Positions 5,209 to 5,422 of a stretch of 5,422 nt of DNA are shown here, piece after piece (the first letter of the stretch is position 1; each line of letters starts with the position of its first letter). The position numbers and the translations under genes were made by a program. Under the pieces are notes generated by a model that saw only the letters and a list, made by a program, of their open reading frames with translations, did no database searches and was not told where the DNA came from. The DNA is from an uncultured Peptococcaceae bacterium (lineage in GTDB: Bacteria; Bacillota; Desulfitobacteriia; Desulfitobacteriales; Syntrophobotulaceae), in the NCBI GenBank assembly GCA_937892995.1, contig CALBJS010000328.1, positions 1 to 5,422 of the forward strand. Direction: 5' to 3'.

Positions 5209-5422
5209 TTTTTTTTTAACAGCGGCCAGCTCTATAGTCAGGGCATTTTGCCGCTCTATAAGACCTTCACCGTAGCCGTCACTGTTTTGTCCAGTTACAA
5301 ATTCGAGAAGTTCAGTTGTTTCTTCACCTGAAAGGGATTCTCTTAACCCGGCTATCATGACTCCCCACAGCTCTCCGTCAACGATTTCCACTGACGGGTA
5401 CAGGCTATACACCTTTTTATTG
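5170..5422 (-). CDS. Conjugative-element accessory domain fused to a recombinase coiled segment (5' end outside window, ends in frameshift)
   Basis: The frame is open at the right edge (NKKVYSLYPSVEIVDGELWG), so the GTG at 5412 need not be the start. VYSLYPSVEIVDGELWGVMI, LRESLSGEETTELLEFVTGQ and NSDGYGEGL match my memory of a domain in hypothetical proteins of clostridial integrative conjugative elements, where GQNSDGWGEGFEQR is the hallmark. There the sequence continues into 'GELYVSFW'. Here, after GEGL near 5260, it changes to IERQNALTIELAAVKK, a helical stretch that fits the region before a recombinase tail. At the A9 run (5209-5217) the frame leaves the downstream homology and ends GTSFWTTTALTM-stop, a non-conserved tail. 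The likely reading is a deletion-born chimera of two element genes followed by a one-base frame change. Function unknown. Confidence 0.5.
   Translation of the reverse strand, partial: NKKVYSLYPSVEIVDGELWGVMIAGLRESLSGEETTELLEFVTGQNSDGYGEGLIERQNALTIELAAVKKKGTSFWTTTALTM
5209..5217 (-). repeat. A9 homopolymer at a frame junction
   Basis: Nine A (minus strand) follow GTT and precede GGAACCAG. With nine, the frame gives K-K-K-G-T-S and stops at 5170. With seven or ten it would give K-K-(K)-R-N-Q-L-L-D-N-N and continue to the tail ending at 4940. It is the longest homopolymer in the window and a natural site for polymerase slippage, replication error or sequencing error. Confidence 0.85.

Noticed and set aside
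1..5422. CRISPR array, tRNA, rRNA, toxin-antitoxin pair or intact defence system
   Set aside because: No regularly spaced repeats, no structured RNA gene and no intact defence gene could be found; the only defence-related sequence is the dead restriction-enzyme fragment.

Overview
The window reads as the chromosome of a low-to-mid GC, Gram-positive anaerobe of the Firmicutes. The order accB-fabZ-accC-accD-accA on one strand is the classical clostridial fatty-acid arrangement. Protein style and mobile-element content fit the Peptococcaceae / Desulfitobacteriaceae (Desulfitobacterium, Dehalobacter, Syntrophobotulus type). That placement is inference from gene order and remembered family sequences; no search was run.

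Left part (1-3662, all minus strand): the four-subunit acetyl-CoA carboxylase, which makes malonyl-CoA for fatty-acid synthesis. accB (biotin carrier), accC (biotin carboxylase) and accD (carboxyltransferase beta) are complete, and accA (carboxyltransferase alpha) runs off the left edge. Within this intact operon fabZ (3-hydroxyacyl-ACP dehydratase) is destroyed: its sequence is recognisable end to end, but carries about four single-base frame changes and has lost roughly 150 bp.

Middle part (3663-4524): the acc leader holds a short palindrome. It is followed by a plus-strand fossil (3786-4287) of a large helicase-methyltransferase restriction enzyme (type ISP / COG4889-like). The fossil can be read through six successive frame segments. 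The stretch that should hold SAM-binding motif I is missing, and the Tyr of the NPPY catalytic motif is a stop codon. After it comes about 240 bp of AT-rich DNA with no real gene, but with a possible minus-strand promoter, ribosome binding site, 13-codon reading frame and hairpin.

Right part (4525-5422, minus strand): remains of an integrative element. There is a serine-recombinase 'Recombinase' domain ORF without a catalytic resolvase domain and with its zinc-ribbon cysteines mostly gone. Overlapping it upstream is the C-terminal tail of another recombinase-like protein. That tail is joined across an A9 run, in a different frame, to a domain typical of clostridial conjugative-element proteins.

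No intact novel system is visible. The most interesting aspect is the pattern: three unrelated genes (fabZ, the restriction enzyme, the recombinase) each appear to have lost an internal block, two of them with clustered one-base indels as well, while the four carboxylase genes between and beside them are clean.
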